Below are positions 1 to 8,471 of a DNA stretch of 64,000 nt, piece by piece (the first letter of the stretch is position 1; every line of letters starts with the position of its first letter). The position numbers and the translations under genes are program-made. This DNA is from Noviherbaspirillum cavernae (GTDB lineage: Bacteria; Pseudomonadota; Gammaproteobacteria; Burkholderiales; Burkholderiaceae_D): contig NZ_QYUN01000002.1 of the NCBI RefSeq assembly GCF_003590875.1, positions 1,364,001 to 1,428,000 on the forward strand, given 5' to 3'. The notes under the pieces were generated by a model. That model had not been told where the DNA came from. It did not search any database and was given only the letters and a program-made list of their open reading frames with translations.

Positions 1-633
1 CATCACCGCAGCGGTGATGATGCCCAGCGTCCCTTCGGCGCCGATGAACAGGTCGCGCAGGTCATAGCCGGTGTTGTCCTTGCGCAGTCCGCGCAATCCG
101 TTCCAGATTTCGCCTTGCGCGGTGACAACTTCCAGTCCCAGACAGAGTTCACGCGTATTGCCGTATCGCAGCACGGCCGTGCCGCCGGCATTGGTTGACA
201 GGTTGCCGCCGATGGTGCAGCTGCCTTCGGCTGCCAGCGACAAGGGGAACAGACGATCGGCCTGCGCTGCCGCATTCTGCACATGTTCCAGAATGCAGCC
301 GGCGTCCACCGTCATGGTGTTGTTGATCGTGTCGATCGCCCGGATGCGGTTGAGCCGGTTCAGGGAAAGCACGATCGCCTTGCCGCTCTCGTCCGGCACG
401 CTGCCGAGGACGAGTCCGGTGTTGCCGCCTTGGGGCACGATAGGCACCTTGAACTGGTTGCACAGCTTGACGAGGGCCGCAACTTCATCAGCGGAGCCGG
501 GGCGCACGACCGCCAGCGCCTTGCCGGTAAAGCGTCGCCGCCAGTCGGTGAGAAAAGCTGCGGTATCGGCGGGATCGGTCAAGACAAAGGCGGCCCCGAT
601 CGCCTCGCGGCACTTATTGAGAAAGTCGTTCAT
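1..633 (-). CDS. FAD-binding oxidase, GlcD/D-2-hydroxyacid dehydrogenase type (C-terminus beyond window)
   Basis: The first 211 codons encode the N-terminal PCMH-type FAD-binding domain of the FAD_binding_4 family (GlcD, D-lactate and D-2-hydroxyglutarate dehydrogenases), flavoenzymes that oxidise a D-2-hydroxy acid to the keto acid. Diagnostic stretches are PQGGNTGLVLGS near residue 68, TIGGNLSTNAGG near residue 142 and FIGAEGTLGIIT near residue 198; these form the FAD pyrophosphate pocket. The ATG at 633 overlaps the TGA of the upstream DUF2069 gene (ATGA), so the two are translationally coupled in the order wrbA, DUF2069, oxidase. Full-length relatives are about 470 residues, so over half the protein, including the substrate domain, lies outside the window and the substrate cannot be read from what is here. 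Confidence 0.88.
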   Translation of the reverse strand, partial: MNDFLNKCREAIGAAFVLTDPADTAAFLTDWRRRFTGKALAVVRPGSADEVAALVKLCNQFKVPIVPQGGNTGLVLGSVPDESGKAIVLSLNRLNRIRAIDTINNTMTVDAGCILEHVQNAAAQADRLFPLSLAAEGSCTIGGNLSTNAGGTAVLRYGNTRELCLGLEVVTAQGEIWNGLRGLRKDNTGYDLRDLFIGAEGTLGIITAAVM

Positions 634-1024
634 TTGGATGCTTTTTGAATAGCCTGCCGCGCCAGTTCTTTCGCGGCGCGCTTGTACGGCCGCAAATAGA
701 GAATCGAGCAGAAGAAGAACACGCATGTCAGCGCAACCTCGATCCAGCCGAGTGTGGCCGACAACCCGGCATCGCTCGTCGCGCGCACGATCCCTTCGGT
801 GAAGTACAGCAGAATGAGCATCGACGACCATTGCATGGTGTAGATGTCGCGCTTCAATACGCCGCGTAACGGTATCAACAACGGAATGACTTTCAGCACG
901 AGCCATGATCCGCCCGGACGCAATGGCGCCAGCACCAGTTCCCACGCGACACATAGCGCAATCAGGGCAACCAGGCTCGTCACTGCGCCGGTGTAAAGGA
1001 TTTTTTGCAAGGAATTCTGTTGCA

Positions 1025-1025
<1 letters not shown>
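630..1025 (-). CDS. DUF2069 small integral membrane protein
   Basis: A 131-residue protein with about four hydrophobic segments and a basic C-terminal tail, matching the DUF2069 family of beta- and gammaproteobacterial inner-membrane proteins. No function is known for the family. A longer reading frame begins at 1046, but the ATG at 1025 is preferred: it overlaps the stop of wrbA (TGATG) and has a GAGG ribosome site in the end of wrbA. The gene sits between wrbA and an FAD oxidase in a tightly coupled three-gene operon, which is a common place for DUF2069 genes in Burkholderiales. Confidence 0.8.
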
Positions 1026-1684
<659 letters not shown>

Positions 1685-1702
1685 TCATCGCATCAAACTA
1701 CC

Positions 1703-3001
1703 ATGTCGTATCGATCGATTGCACATCGCCTGTTGCCGGAAGATTCGCCGGCATTCCGCCAGGTTTCATGGAGCGACGTGCGCGATCTCCTGCATTTCGC
1801 GCGACGCCGCCTCAACGAGGAACGCCTGCCCCAAGTTGCCGGCAGCCTGACCTTCACGACCGTGCTGGCGCTGGTGCCGATGCTGACGATTGCATTTGCG
1901 ATCTTCACGACTTTTCCCCTGTTCAATACGTTCCGCACCTCGCTGGAAGCCTATTTCATCCAGAGCCTGATGCCGAAAACGATCGCCAACACGATCCTCG
2001 GCTATCTGAACCAGTTCGCCAGCAAGGCGACGCGCCTGTCCGCATTCGGCGCAGTGGCGTTGATCGTCACGGCTGTCGCGATGATGCTGATGATCGACCG
2101 GGTGTTCAACCTGATCTGGCGCGTCAAGGCATCGCGGCCGTTTGCGCAGCGCCTCGTTGTGTACTGGGCGGTGGTGACGCTCGGGCCGTTGTTCATTGGC
2201 GTATCCATCAGCGTGACGTCGGATCTTTTCACGGTAACCGATGGCGTCGTGCGCAATGCGCCGCTGCTCGGTACGGTGTTCTACACGCTGATTTCGATCC
2301 TGCTGACAACAGGCGCCTTCACGCTGCTGTATATCGCGGTGCCGAATCGGATCATCGACTGGCGCGATGCGGCATGCGGTGGTTTGGTGGCGGCGGCGGC
2401 CTTCGAAATCGCGAAGCGTATTTTCGTTGTATTCGTGGCGAAATTTCCCACTTACACGGTCGTCTACGGTGCCTTGGCGGCGATGCCGATCTTTCTCGTG
2501 TGGATTTATCTTTCCTGGTTGATCATTCTTCTTGGTGCCGTCATCGCCGCGGCGCTTCCGGTCGTCAAGTATGAGCGATGGTGGCATGTGGCCGCACCCG
2601 GCAGCGCTTTCGTCGACGCAATGTCAGTGCTGGGTGTGTTGTACGAGGCACGAGAGAATGGCAACATCGCCGCCGTCGATGCGGAAGCCATCCGCGCCCG
2701 GACGCATCTGGGCTTTGACGAATCGGAAGCCTTGCTGGAAAAAATGCTCGACGCCGGCTGGGTCGGACGGCTCAAGGCGGAAGGGGCCAAGCGCGCGCAA
2801 TGGGGAAAGCGCATCACGCAAGGACTGGATCACTGGACCTTGCTCGCCAACCCGCATCAGCTGACATTGGCGGAGATTTACCGCATGTTTGTGTTCAATC
2901 CGCCGGGCAATCCGAAACTTGTCGTGCACGTCGAGGAAGTCGTGGCGCGGGGCTTGAATCAGCCGCTTGCCGACTATTTTTCCAGGACGAAAACCGTCTA
3001 G
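1703..3001 (+). CDS. YihY/BrkB family inner-membrane protein
   Basis: A 432-residue protein whose first ~300 residues form the six-helix YihY/virulence factor BrkB membrane domain (once annotated as RNase BN). Helices can be seen near residues 50-75, 110-130, 150-180, 195-220, 225-250 and 260-285. The LPQVAGSLTFTTVLALVPMLT segment is the conserved start of the family domain. The C-terminal ~130 residues are soluble and resemble the winged-helix-like tail of UPF0761 members. No biochemical function is established for the family. The gene is divergent from wrbA, and its stop overlaps by a few bases the end of the convergent DUF962 gene. Confidence 0.88.
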   Translation: MSYRSIAHRLLPEDSPAFRQVSWSDVRDLLHFARRRLNEERLPQVAGSLTFTTVLALVPMLTIAFAIFTTFPLFNTFRTSLEAYFIQSLMPKTIANTILGYLNQFASKATRLSAFGAVALIVTAVAMMLMIDRVFNLIWRVKASRPFAQRLVVYWAVVTLGPLFIGVSISVTSDLFTVTDGVVRNAPLLGTVFYTLISILLTTGAFTLLYIAVPNRIIDWRDAACGGLVAAAAFEIAKRIFVVFVAKFPTYTVVYGALAAMPIFLVWIYLSWLIILLGAVIAAALPVVKYERWWHVAAPGSAFVDAMSVLGVLYEARENGNIAAVDAEAIRARTHLGFDESEALLEKMLDAGWVGRLKAEGAKRAQWGKRITQGLDHWTLLANPHQLTLAEIYRMFVFNPPGNPKLVVHVEEVVARGLNQPLADYFSRTKTV

Positions 3002-3315
3002 AAAGTGTCCTGCCCCGTCAGCATTTGCCAGTACATCACCCAATCGCCCATCAGGGAATAGAGCGGGTGCTTGAAGGTCATCGGCTGATTTTTCTCGAAG
3101 GCGAGATGCCCCAGCCATGCAAAGCCGTAACCGCATGCAAGTGCGCCCAAGAGCCACCACGGATTGGCTGTCAGCGCCAAAACAACCAGGCAGATCAATG
3201 CCAGGGTTGAACCGACGAAGTGCAACTCGCGGCAGGTTCGATTCGAATGCTCGCTCAGATAAACCGGATAAAAATCGGCAAACGATTCGAACTCATTCTT
3301 CAGAACGGTCGGCAT
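2998..3315 (-). CDS. DUF962 (Mpo1-like) membrane protein
   Basis: A 105-residue DUF962 protein with two or three hydrophobic helices. Conserved histidines are seen in ELHFVGS (near residue 31), LGHLAFEKN (near residue 68) and FKHPLYSLMGD (near residue 82). Eukaryotic and fungal relatives (Mpo1) are iron-dependent 2-hydroxy-fatty-acid dioxygenases of alpha-oxidation, and these histidines correspond to their proposed metal ligands. Whether bacterial members do the same chemistry is inference. The gene is convergent with the YihY-type gene and appears to be a single-gene unit. Confidence 0.8.
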   Translation of the reverse strand: MPTVLKNEFESFADFYPVYLSEHSNRTCRELHFVGSTLALICLVVLALTANPWWLLGALACGYGFAWLGHLAFEKNQPMTFKHPLYSLMGDWVMYWQMLTGQDTF

Positions 3316-3431
3316 GGACGTCTCCTCGATGTTGTTCTGATTTCAATGTAGTCGTGCATCGCGATTTTGCAACCGGAATTCCTGCCAACAATTCGGGCAT
3401 GCCATGCACATGCACATGCATTGCCGTATTG

Positions 3432-4238
3432 CTATTTTTTTGCGAAGGCGAACAAGGTATCGAGGACTGCATCGGGCTGCTCCGCCATGAGCGCGTGGCC
3501 GCAGTTGTCGAGCTGAACCATCTCTGCATGCGGCATGGCCTTCACCAACGTGCCGGCATGTCTGGGCATGGTCATCATGTCATTTTTTCCAAGCAGAAAA
3601 AGCACTGGACACTTCACGGATTGCGCCGCCGCTTCGCCATTCGCATAGGCATTGCATGCGGAGAAATCGGTATGAAAAACGCGTTCGCCATGTTGCTGTG
3701 CAATCCGCTGCATCAAGCGCAGGTCACCGTTCATCGCATAAAAGCCGGGACCGGGAAACGACGGTTTCTGCGCGATGGAGGAGTGCGACCAGATCGTCAC
3801 CATGTCGATGGCTTTCTGCTCATCATTCTTCGATGCATCGAGCAGCACATCGGACACCTTCATCGGATAGGCGGTGCCGACCATGGCGATTTTTCTGACG
3901 CGATCAGGGTTCTGGAATGCGGCTTCCAGCGCGACCAGCGAGCCCATGCTGTGTCCGATCAACGTGGCTTGACGCACGCCGGCAGCGTCCAGCACGGCAA
4001 ACAGCCAGGCGGCCATCGCCTCGACGCTTTGCAGCGGCGAGCCGGTGCTGCGACCGTGGCTCGGCAGATCGAGCGCGAGTACGCCGAACCCGTGATGCGC
4101 GAAATAGCGCGTCTGCAATGCCCAGACGGAATGGTCGTTTTGCACGCCGTGGATGAATACGGCGGTCGGCAATGCCGGATTGAATGCCTTGCCACCGGTG
4201 TAGCAATACGCCTGCTGTCCTTGAATATTGAATTGCAT
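3432..4238 (-). CDS. Alpha/beta hydrolase
   Basis: A 268-residue alpha/beta-hydrolase-fold protein without signal peptide. It shows the oxyanion-hole strand (VFIHGVQNDHSVW near residue 28), the nucleophile elbow GHSMG near residue 94, an acidic residue in LFLLGKNDMMT near residue 216 and the catalytic histidine in DNCGHALM near residue 247. The substrate cannot be read. Its ATG lies one base after the stop of metY and its ribosome site (AAGGGAG) is inside the end of metY, so the two form a coupled operon. Confidence 0.85.
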   Translation of the reverse strand: MQFNIQGQQAYCYTGGKAFNPALPTAVFIHGVQNDHSVWALQTRYFAHHGFGVLALDLPSHGRSTGSPLQSVEAMAAWLFAVLDAAGVRQATLIGHSMGSLVALEAAFQNPDRVRKIAMVGTAYPMKVSDVLLDASKNDEQKAIDMVTIWSHSSIAQKPSFPGPGFYAMNGDLRLMQRIAQQHGERVFHTDFSACNAYANGEAAAQSVKCPVLFLLGKNDMMTMPRHAGTLVKAMPHAEMVQLDNCGHALMAEQPDAVLDTLFAFAKK

Positions 4239-4239
4239 G

Positions 4240-5550
4240 TCAGGCTCCCTTTTGCGACGCCTTCAGGCCGCGCCCGAGGTCTTTAATCAAGTCGTTCGCA
4301 TCTTCCAGTCCGATCGATAGCCGCATCGTTCCCTCGGTGATGCCGGATGAGGCAAGTTGTTCGGTTGGCACGCGGAAATGCGTGGTCGACGCGGGGTGAA
4401 TCACCAGCGATTTGGCATCGCCGACATTGGCGAGGTGGGAAAAAATCTTGAGTGATTCGACAAAGCGGCGTCCTGCCGCACGGTCGCCTTTGATGCTGAA
4501 CGAAAACACCGCGCCGCAGCCCTTGGGCAGCAGTGTCTTCGCCAGCGCGTGGTCGGGGTGCGATTCCAGTTCGGGATAGGACACAGCCTCAACGGCGGGA
4601 TGAGCGGCGAGGAATTCGACGACCTTGCGCGTGTTGGCCACATGCTTTTCCATGCGCAAACCCAGCGTTTCGATGCCTTGCAATATCGCGAAGGCATTGT
4701 GCGGGCTCATCACCGCACCGAAGTCGCGCAGGCCTTCGCGCCGGGCCCGCAGCGAAAATGCCGCGACCGACGATTCCTCGGAAAACACCATGCCGTGAAA
4801 GCCGTCGTACGGCTCGCACAATTCCGCGAAGCGGCCGGTTTTTTCATAGGCCTTCTGCCAGTCGAAGGTGCCGCCATCCACCAGCAAGCCGCCGATCGCG
4901 GTGCCGTGGCCGCACAGGAACTTGGTCGCGGAATGGAAAATCAGGTCTGCGCCATGATCGAAGGGGCGCAACAGCCAGGGCGTGGTAAAGGTCGCATCGA
5001 CCATCAGCGGCAGATAATGCTCATGAGCAATCGCGGCGACTTCCGGGATATTGAGCACGTCCAGTCCCGGATTGCCGAGCGTTTCACCGAAAAGCGCCCT
5101 GGTATTCGGGCGGATCGCATTCCGCCATGCATCGAGATCACGCGGATCGACGAAGGTCGTGTCGACGCCGAAGCGCTTCATGGTGTACGCCAGCAGGTTT
5201 TGCGAGCCGCCATACAACGCGCGTGACGCCACGATGTGCGAACCGGCTCCCGCGATGGTCGCCAGTCCGAGATGCATCGCCGCCTGTCCGCTTGCCGTGG
5301 CAATACCCGCCACGCCGCCTTCAAGCGCCGCAATGCGTTCTTCCAGCACGGCATTGGTCGGATTGGAGATACGCGAATAAACATGCCCGGCGCGCTCCAT
5401 GTTGAACAGCGACGCGGCATGGTCCGAGTCCTTGAAGACGAACGAGGATGTCAGGTAAATCGGCGTTGCGCGCGCTCCGGTTGCCGGATCGGGGGCCGCA
5501 CCGGCATGCAGGGACAGGGTGTCGAACCCCGGATATTTGGGCGTGCTCAT
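4240..5550 (-). CDS. metY: O-acetylhomoserine aminocarboxypropyltransferase (sulfhydrylase)
   Basis: A 436-residue PLP-dependent enzyme of the Cys/Met metabolism family, with the length and segments of MetY, which makes homocysteine from O-acetylhomoserine and sulfide. Evidence: SLHAGAAPDPATGARATPIY near the N-terminus, the cofactor-phosphate segment TASGQAAMH near residue 84, FGETLGNPGLDV near residue 154, and the PLP lysine in FHSATKFLCGHGT near residue 207. It is the first gene of a two-gene unit with an alpha/beta hydrolase. The 170-bp gap to the divergent CBS gene contains a small palindrome and a hairpin. O-succinylhomoserine sulfhydrylase is the alternative specificity. Confidence 0.88.
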   Translation of the reverse strand: MSTPKYPGFDTLSLHAGAAPDPATGARATPIYLTSSFVFKDSDHAASLFNMERAGHVYSRISNPTNAVLEERIAALEGGVAGIATASGQAAMHLGLATIAGAGSHIVASRALYGGSQNLLAYTMKRFGVDTTFVDPRDLDAWRNAIRPNTRALFGETLGNPGLDVLNIPEVAAIAHEHYLPLMVDATFTTPWLLRPFDHGADLIFHSATKFLCGHGTAIGGLLVDGGTFDWQKAYEKTGRFAELCEPYDGFHGMVFSEESSVAAFSLRARREGLRDFGAVMSPHNAFAILQGIETLGLRMEKHVANTRKVVEFLAAHPAVEAVSYPELESHPDHALAKTLLPKGCGAVFSFSIKGDRAAGRRFVESLKIFSHLANVGDAKSLVIHPASTTHFRVPTEQLASSGITEGTMRLSIGLEDANDLIKDLGRGLKASQKGA

Positions 5551-5582
5551 GAGGATATTTGTCTCCGGATGGTTGTTCTGTG

Positions 5583-5596
5583 TTGAGTCAACTCAA
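5583..5596. promoter_or_regulatory. TTGAGT-CA-ACTCAA palindrome upstream of metY
   Basis: A perfect inverted repeat (6-bp arms, 2-bp centre) lies about 33 bp upstream of the metY start in the divergent metY/CBS-gene region. It looks like a small operator. Which regulator binds is not known. Confidence 0.3.
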
Positions 5597-5610
5597 TCGT
5601 AGCATTGAAC

Positions 5611-5642
5611 GCTGGCGCGAATCGAAGCGGATTTGCGCCAGC
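5611..5642. other. Hairpin GCTGGCGC...GCGCCAGC in the metY/CBS gap
   Basis: Two perfectly complementary 8-base arms are separated by 16 bases. There is no T tract, so it is not a typical terminator. It lies in the untranslated region between the divergent metY and CBS genes and could be a leader structure. Confidence 0.35.
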
Positions 5643-5719
5643 TCGACGCTGGATTTTTCCTGCCGCTTAAGCTACATTTCAAAGGTCATAATGACTCATT
5701 ACCCACTGGGGATCGCTCC

Positions 5720-6166
5720 ATGAAAGTATCCGAAATCCTGAAAGTCAAAGGCAATATTCTTTACACGGTCACGCCCGATACGCCGATGCTCGATGCGGTC
5801 AACACCATGGCGGAAAAGGATATCGGCTCGTTGGTCGTGATGGAGTTCGGCGAACTGGTCGGGATGCTGACCTTCCGCGAAGTCATGAATACGCTGCATC
5901 GCAACAAGGGCGAGGTCGGCTCCGACACCGTGCGCAAGCACATGGATGACCACCCGATCACGATCACACCTGACACCGAGGTCAATGAAGTGCGGCGGCT
6001 GATGCTGGAAAAGCATGCGCGGTATGTCCCCGCGGTGGAGGCGAAGACCCTGCTCGGCGTGATCTCGTTTTACGATGTCGCAAAAGCCGTGCTGGAGGCG
6101 CAGAGCTTCGAAAACAAGATGCTCAAGGCGTATATCCGCGACTGGCCGGCGGAAGGCGACGAATAG
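5720..6166 (+). CDS. CBS-domain pair protein
   Basis: A 148-residue protein made of two CBS motifs (roughly residues 8-65 and 73-130), a Bateman module that usually binds adenine nucleotides. The first repeat contains DKDIGSLVVMEFGELVGMLT-like residues (about 36-57) and the second ARYVPAVEAKTLLGVISFYD (about 105-124). The ATG at 5720 is chosen because it follows a GGGGATCG ribosome site and begins directly at the domain; the frame extends upstream without support. No effector domain is attached, so it is probably a stand-alone sensor or regulatory subunit. A clear Rho-independent terminator follows. Confidence 0.85.
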   Translation: MKVSEILKVKGNILYTVTPDTPMLDAVNTMAEKDIGSLVVMEFGELVGMLTFREVMNTLHRNKGEVGSDTVRKHMDDHPITITPDTEVNEVRRLMLEKHARYVPAVEAKTLLGVISFYDVAKAVLEAQSFENKMLKAYIRDWPAEGDE

Positions 6167-6185
6167 CCCGTCCCGGCCGAACAAG

Positions 6186-6223
6186 ACCGTTCCCGATGCG
6201 ACAGCAGCCGGAACGGTTTTTTT
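6186..6223 (+). terminator. Rho-independent terminator after the CBS gene
   Basis: Arms ACCGTTCC (6186-6193) and GGAACGGT (6210-6217) pair perfectly and are followed by a run of T to 6223. Confidence 0.8.
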
Positions 6224-6423
6224 ATCCCTGAATGGTCCGATCCGCAAGCGCACGGCAGGCGGTACTCCTTGAAACCAGCGGTATCAATATCCGCCACTCT
6301 CTCGTAAATGCAGACAATGTTCTGCGCGTCTTCTACACTTACGCCATAAAAAATCACAAGCAAATGCATGCGTGTCATGGACGCGCTTTGCACTCGACTT
6401 CCACATTCCACGAAAACAAAGTC

Positions 6424-8310
6424 ATGAGCCAATCAAGCCAGTTTGCCTTACTTGCTCAACGCCGCTTCGGGCCGTTCTTCTGGACGCAATTCCTTGGCGC
6501 ATTCAACGATAACGTATTCAAGACGGCGCTCCTGACGATCCTCACCTATGAAGCATTGAGCTGGACGACGCTCGATCCAAGCTTGTTGAACAACCTGATT
6601 CCCGGCTTGTTCATTCTGCCGTTTCTGCTGTTCTCCGCGACAGCGGGACAGCTGGCGGACAAGTTCGAGAAGTCGCGCATCGCGCGCTACGTCAAGGTGC
6701 TGGAAATCGCCATCATGACGATTGCGGCAGCGGGCTGGATGACGCATAACCTTTGGCTGCTGGTGGCTGCGGTGGCTGGCATGGGTCTGCATTCGACGCT
6801 GTTCGGGCCGGTCAAATATGCCTATCTCCCGCAACAGCTCAAGCCCGAAGAGCTGGTGGGCGGCAATGGCGTGATCGAAATGGGAACCTTCGTCGGCATT
6901 CTGCTGGGTGAGGTGCTCGGTGCGGTACTGGTGCTGCACAAGCCATGGGGTGTCGAACTGGTGGCGGGCGGCACGATTGCGATTGCAGTGCTTGGCTGGC
7001 TCACCAGCCGTCGCATCCCGCTGTCGCCCGCACCGGAGCCGGATTTGAAGATCAACTGGAATCCCGTCACCGAGACAATCCGCAACATCAACTTCACGCG
7101 CCAGAATCGTCCAGTCTTTCTTTCGGTGCTTGGCAATTCCTGGTTCTGGTTCTATGGCGCGATTCTGCTCGCGCAGTTCCCGGTGTATGCAAAGGATTAC
7201 CTGCATGGCGACCACAGCGTTTTCGTTCTCCTGCTGACGGTGTTCTCGCTTGGCATCGGGGCCGGTTCGCTGTTGTGCGAGCGGCTGTCGGGACACAAGG
7301 TGGAAATCGGGCTGGTGCCGTTCGGCTCGATCGGCTTGTCGGTATTCGGCTTCGACCTCTATCTGGCAAGCCTTGGCTACACCAATACGGCAACGGTCGA
7401 TATGGCGGGCTTCATCGCGCAACAGGGCAGCTGGCGCATCCTCTTCGACTGCGTGATGATCGGTGTGTTCGGCGGTTTCTATATCGTGCCGCTGTTTGCG
7501 CTGATCCAGACGCGCTGCGACCGCAATCACGTGTCGCGTACGATTGCCGGCATGAACATCATGAATGCGATGTTCATGGTGGTGGCCGCGCTGGTGGCGA
7601 TGGCGCTGCTGAAGGCCGGATTCACGATTCCGCAGATTTTCATGGCGACGGCGCTGCTGAACGCCGTGGTCGCGACCTACATCTTCTCGCTGGTGCCGGA
7701 ATTCCTGATGCGCTTTCTCGCCTGGCTGCTGATTCATACCGTCCATCGTGTGCATACGGTCGATACCGCCCGCATCCCGGAAGAAGGCCCCGCAGTGCTG
7801 GTGTGCAACCATGTCAGCTATGTCGATGCGATCGTCATCATGGCGGCCAGCCCGAGGCCGATTCGCTTCGTGATGGACCATCGCATCTTCAAGATTCCCG
7901 TGCTGTCGTGGATTTTTCGTACCGCCAAGGCGATCCCGATTTCCTCGGCCAAGGAGGACCCGTGGCTGATGGAAAAAGCCTTCGTCGATATCGCGCAGGC
8001 GTTACACGAGGGTGAACTGGTATGCATCTTCCCGGAAGGCAAGTTGACGTCGAATGGCGAAATCAATCCATTCAAGACCGGCATCATGAAAATCATCGAG
8101 CGCTCGCCGGTACCCGTCATCCCGATGGCGCTCAGGGGATTGTGGGGCAGCATGCTGACACGCAGCGACGGCAATCCTTTCCATCGCTCCTTCAAGCGCG
8201 GACCGTTTTCCCGTCTGTCGCTCGTGGTGGGCACTCCGGTTCCGCCGGCGCAAGCGACACCTGAATCGCTGCAGGCTCAAGTGGCGTCGCTACGCGGCGA
8301 TTGGAAATAA
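6424..8310 (+). CDS. LplT-PlsC fusion: MFS lysophospholipid transporter with acyltransferase domain
   Basis: A 628-residue fusion. Residues ~1-410 are an MFS transporter of the LplT type (QRRFGPFFWTQFLGAFNDNV at residues 11-30 is the family signature), which flips lysophospholipids inward. Residues ~430-628 are a PlsC-type 1-acylglycerol-phosphate acyltransferase with NHVSYVD (HX4D motif, near residue 462) and FPEGKLTSNGEI (near residue 538). Together they would import and re-acylate lysophospholipids at the inner membrane. In E. coli, LplT is separate and Aas combines acyltransferase with acyl-ACP synthetase; here no synthetase domain is attached. The ATG at 6424 begins the conserved N-terminus, although the frame extends upstream. 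Confidence 0.87.
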   Translation: MSQSSQFALLAQRRFGPFFWTQFLGAFNDNVFKTALLTILTYEALSWTTLDPSLLNNLIPGLFILPFLLFSATAGQLADKFEKSRIARYVKVLEIAIMTIAAAGWMTHNLWLLVAAVAGMGLHSTLFGPVKYAYLPQQLKPEELVGGNGVIEMGTFVGILLGEVLGAVLVLHKPWGVELVAGGTIAIAVLGWLTSRRIPLSPAPEPDLKINWNPVTETIRNINFTRQNRPVFLSVLGNSWFWFYGAILLAQFPVYAKDYLHGDHSVFVLLLTVFSLGIGAGSLLCERLSGHKVEIGLVPFGSIGLSVFGFDLYLASLGYTNTATVDMAGFIAQQGSWRILFDCVMIGVFGGFYIVPLFALIQTRCDRNHVSRTIAGMNIMNAMFMVVAALVAMALLKAGFTIPQIFMATALLNAVVATYIFSLVPEFLMRFLAWLLIHTVHRVHTVDTARIPEEGPAVLVCNHVSYVDAIVIMAASPRPIRFVMDHRIFKIPVLSWIFRTAKAIPISSAKEDPWLMEKAFVDIAQALHEGELVCIFPEGKLTSNGEINPFKTGIMKIIERSPVPVIPMALRGLWGSMLTRSDGNPFHRSFKRGPFSRLSLVVGTPVPPAQATPESLQAQVASLRGDWK

Positions 8311-8354
8311 GATTGACGCGCGGCAGATCGGAAATGCGCCGGTGCGGCACCGAT

Positions 8355-8381
8355 CTTGCATGGTTCCGAATCTCATGCAAG
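8355..8381. terminator. Hairpin between convergent lplT-plsC and mscS genes
   Basis: CTTGCATG (8355-8362) and CATGCAAG (8374-8381) form a perfect 8-bp stem in the 161-bp gap between two converging genes. There is no T tract. It may act as a bidirectional terminator or only protect 3' ends. Confidence 0.35.
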
Positions 8382-8471
8382 TACGGGCAATCGTGGCAAA
8401 GGCGGAATCTCCTGCATGGTCCGATGCCGGGGATTCCTCATCTTCGTCAGGAATGACAGCATGAGCCGTTG

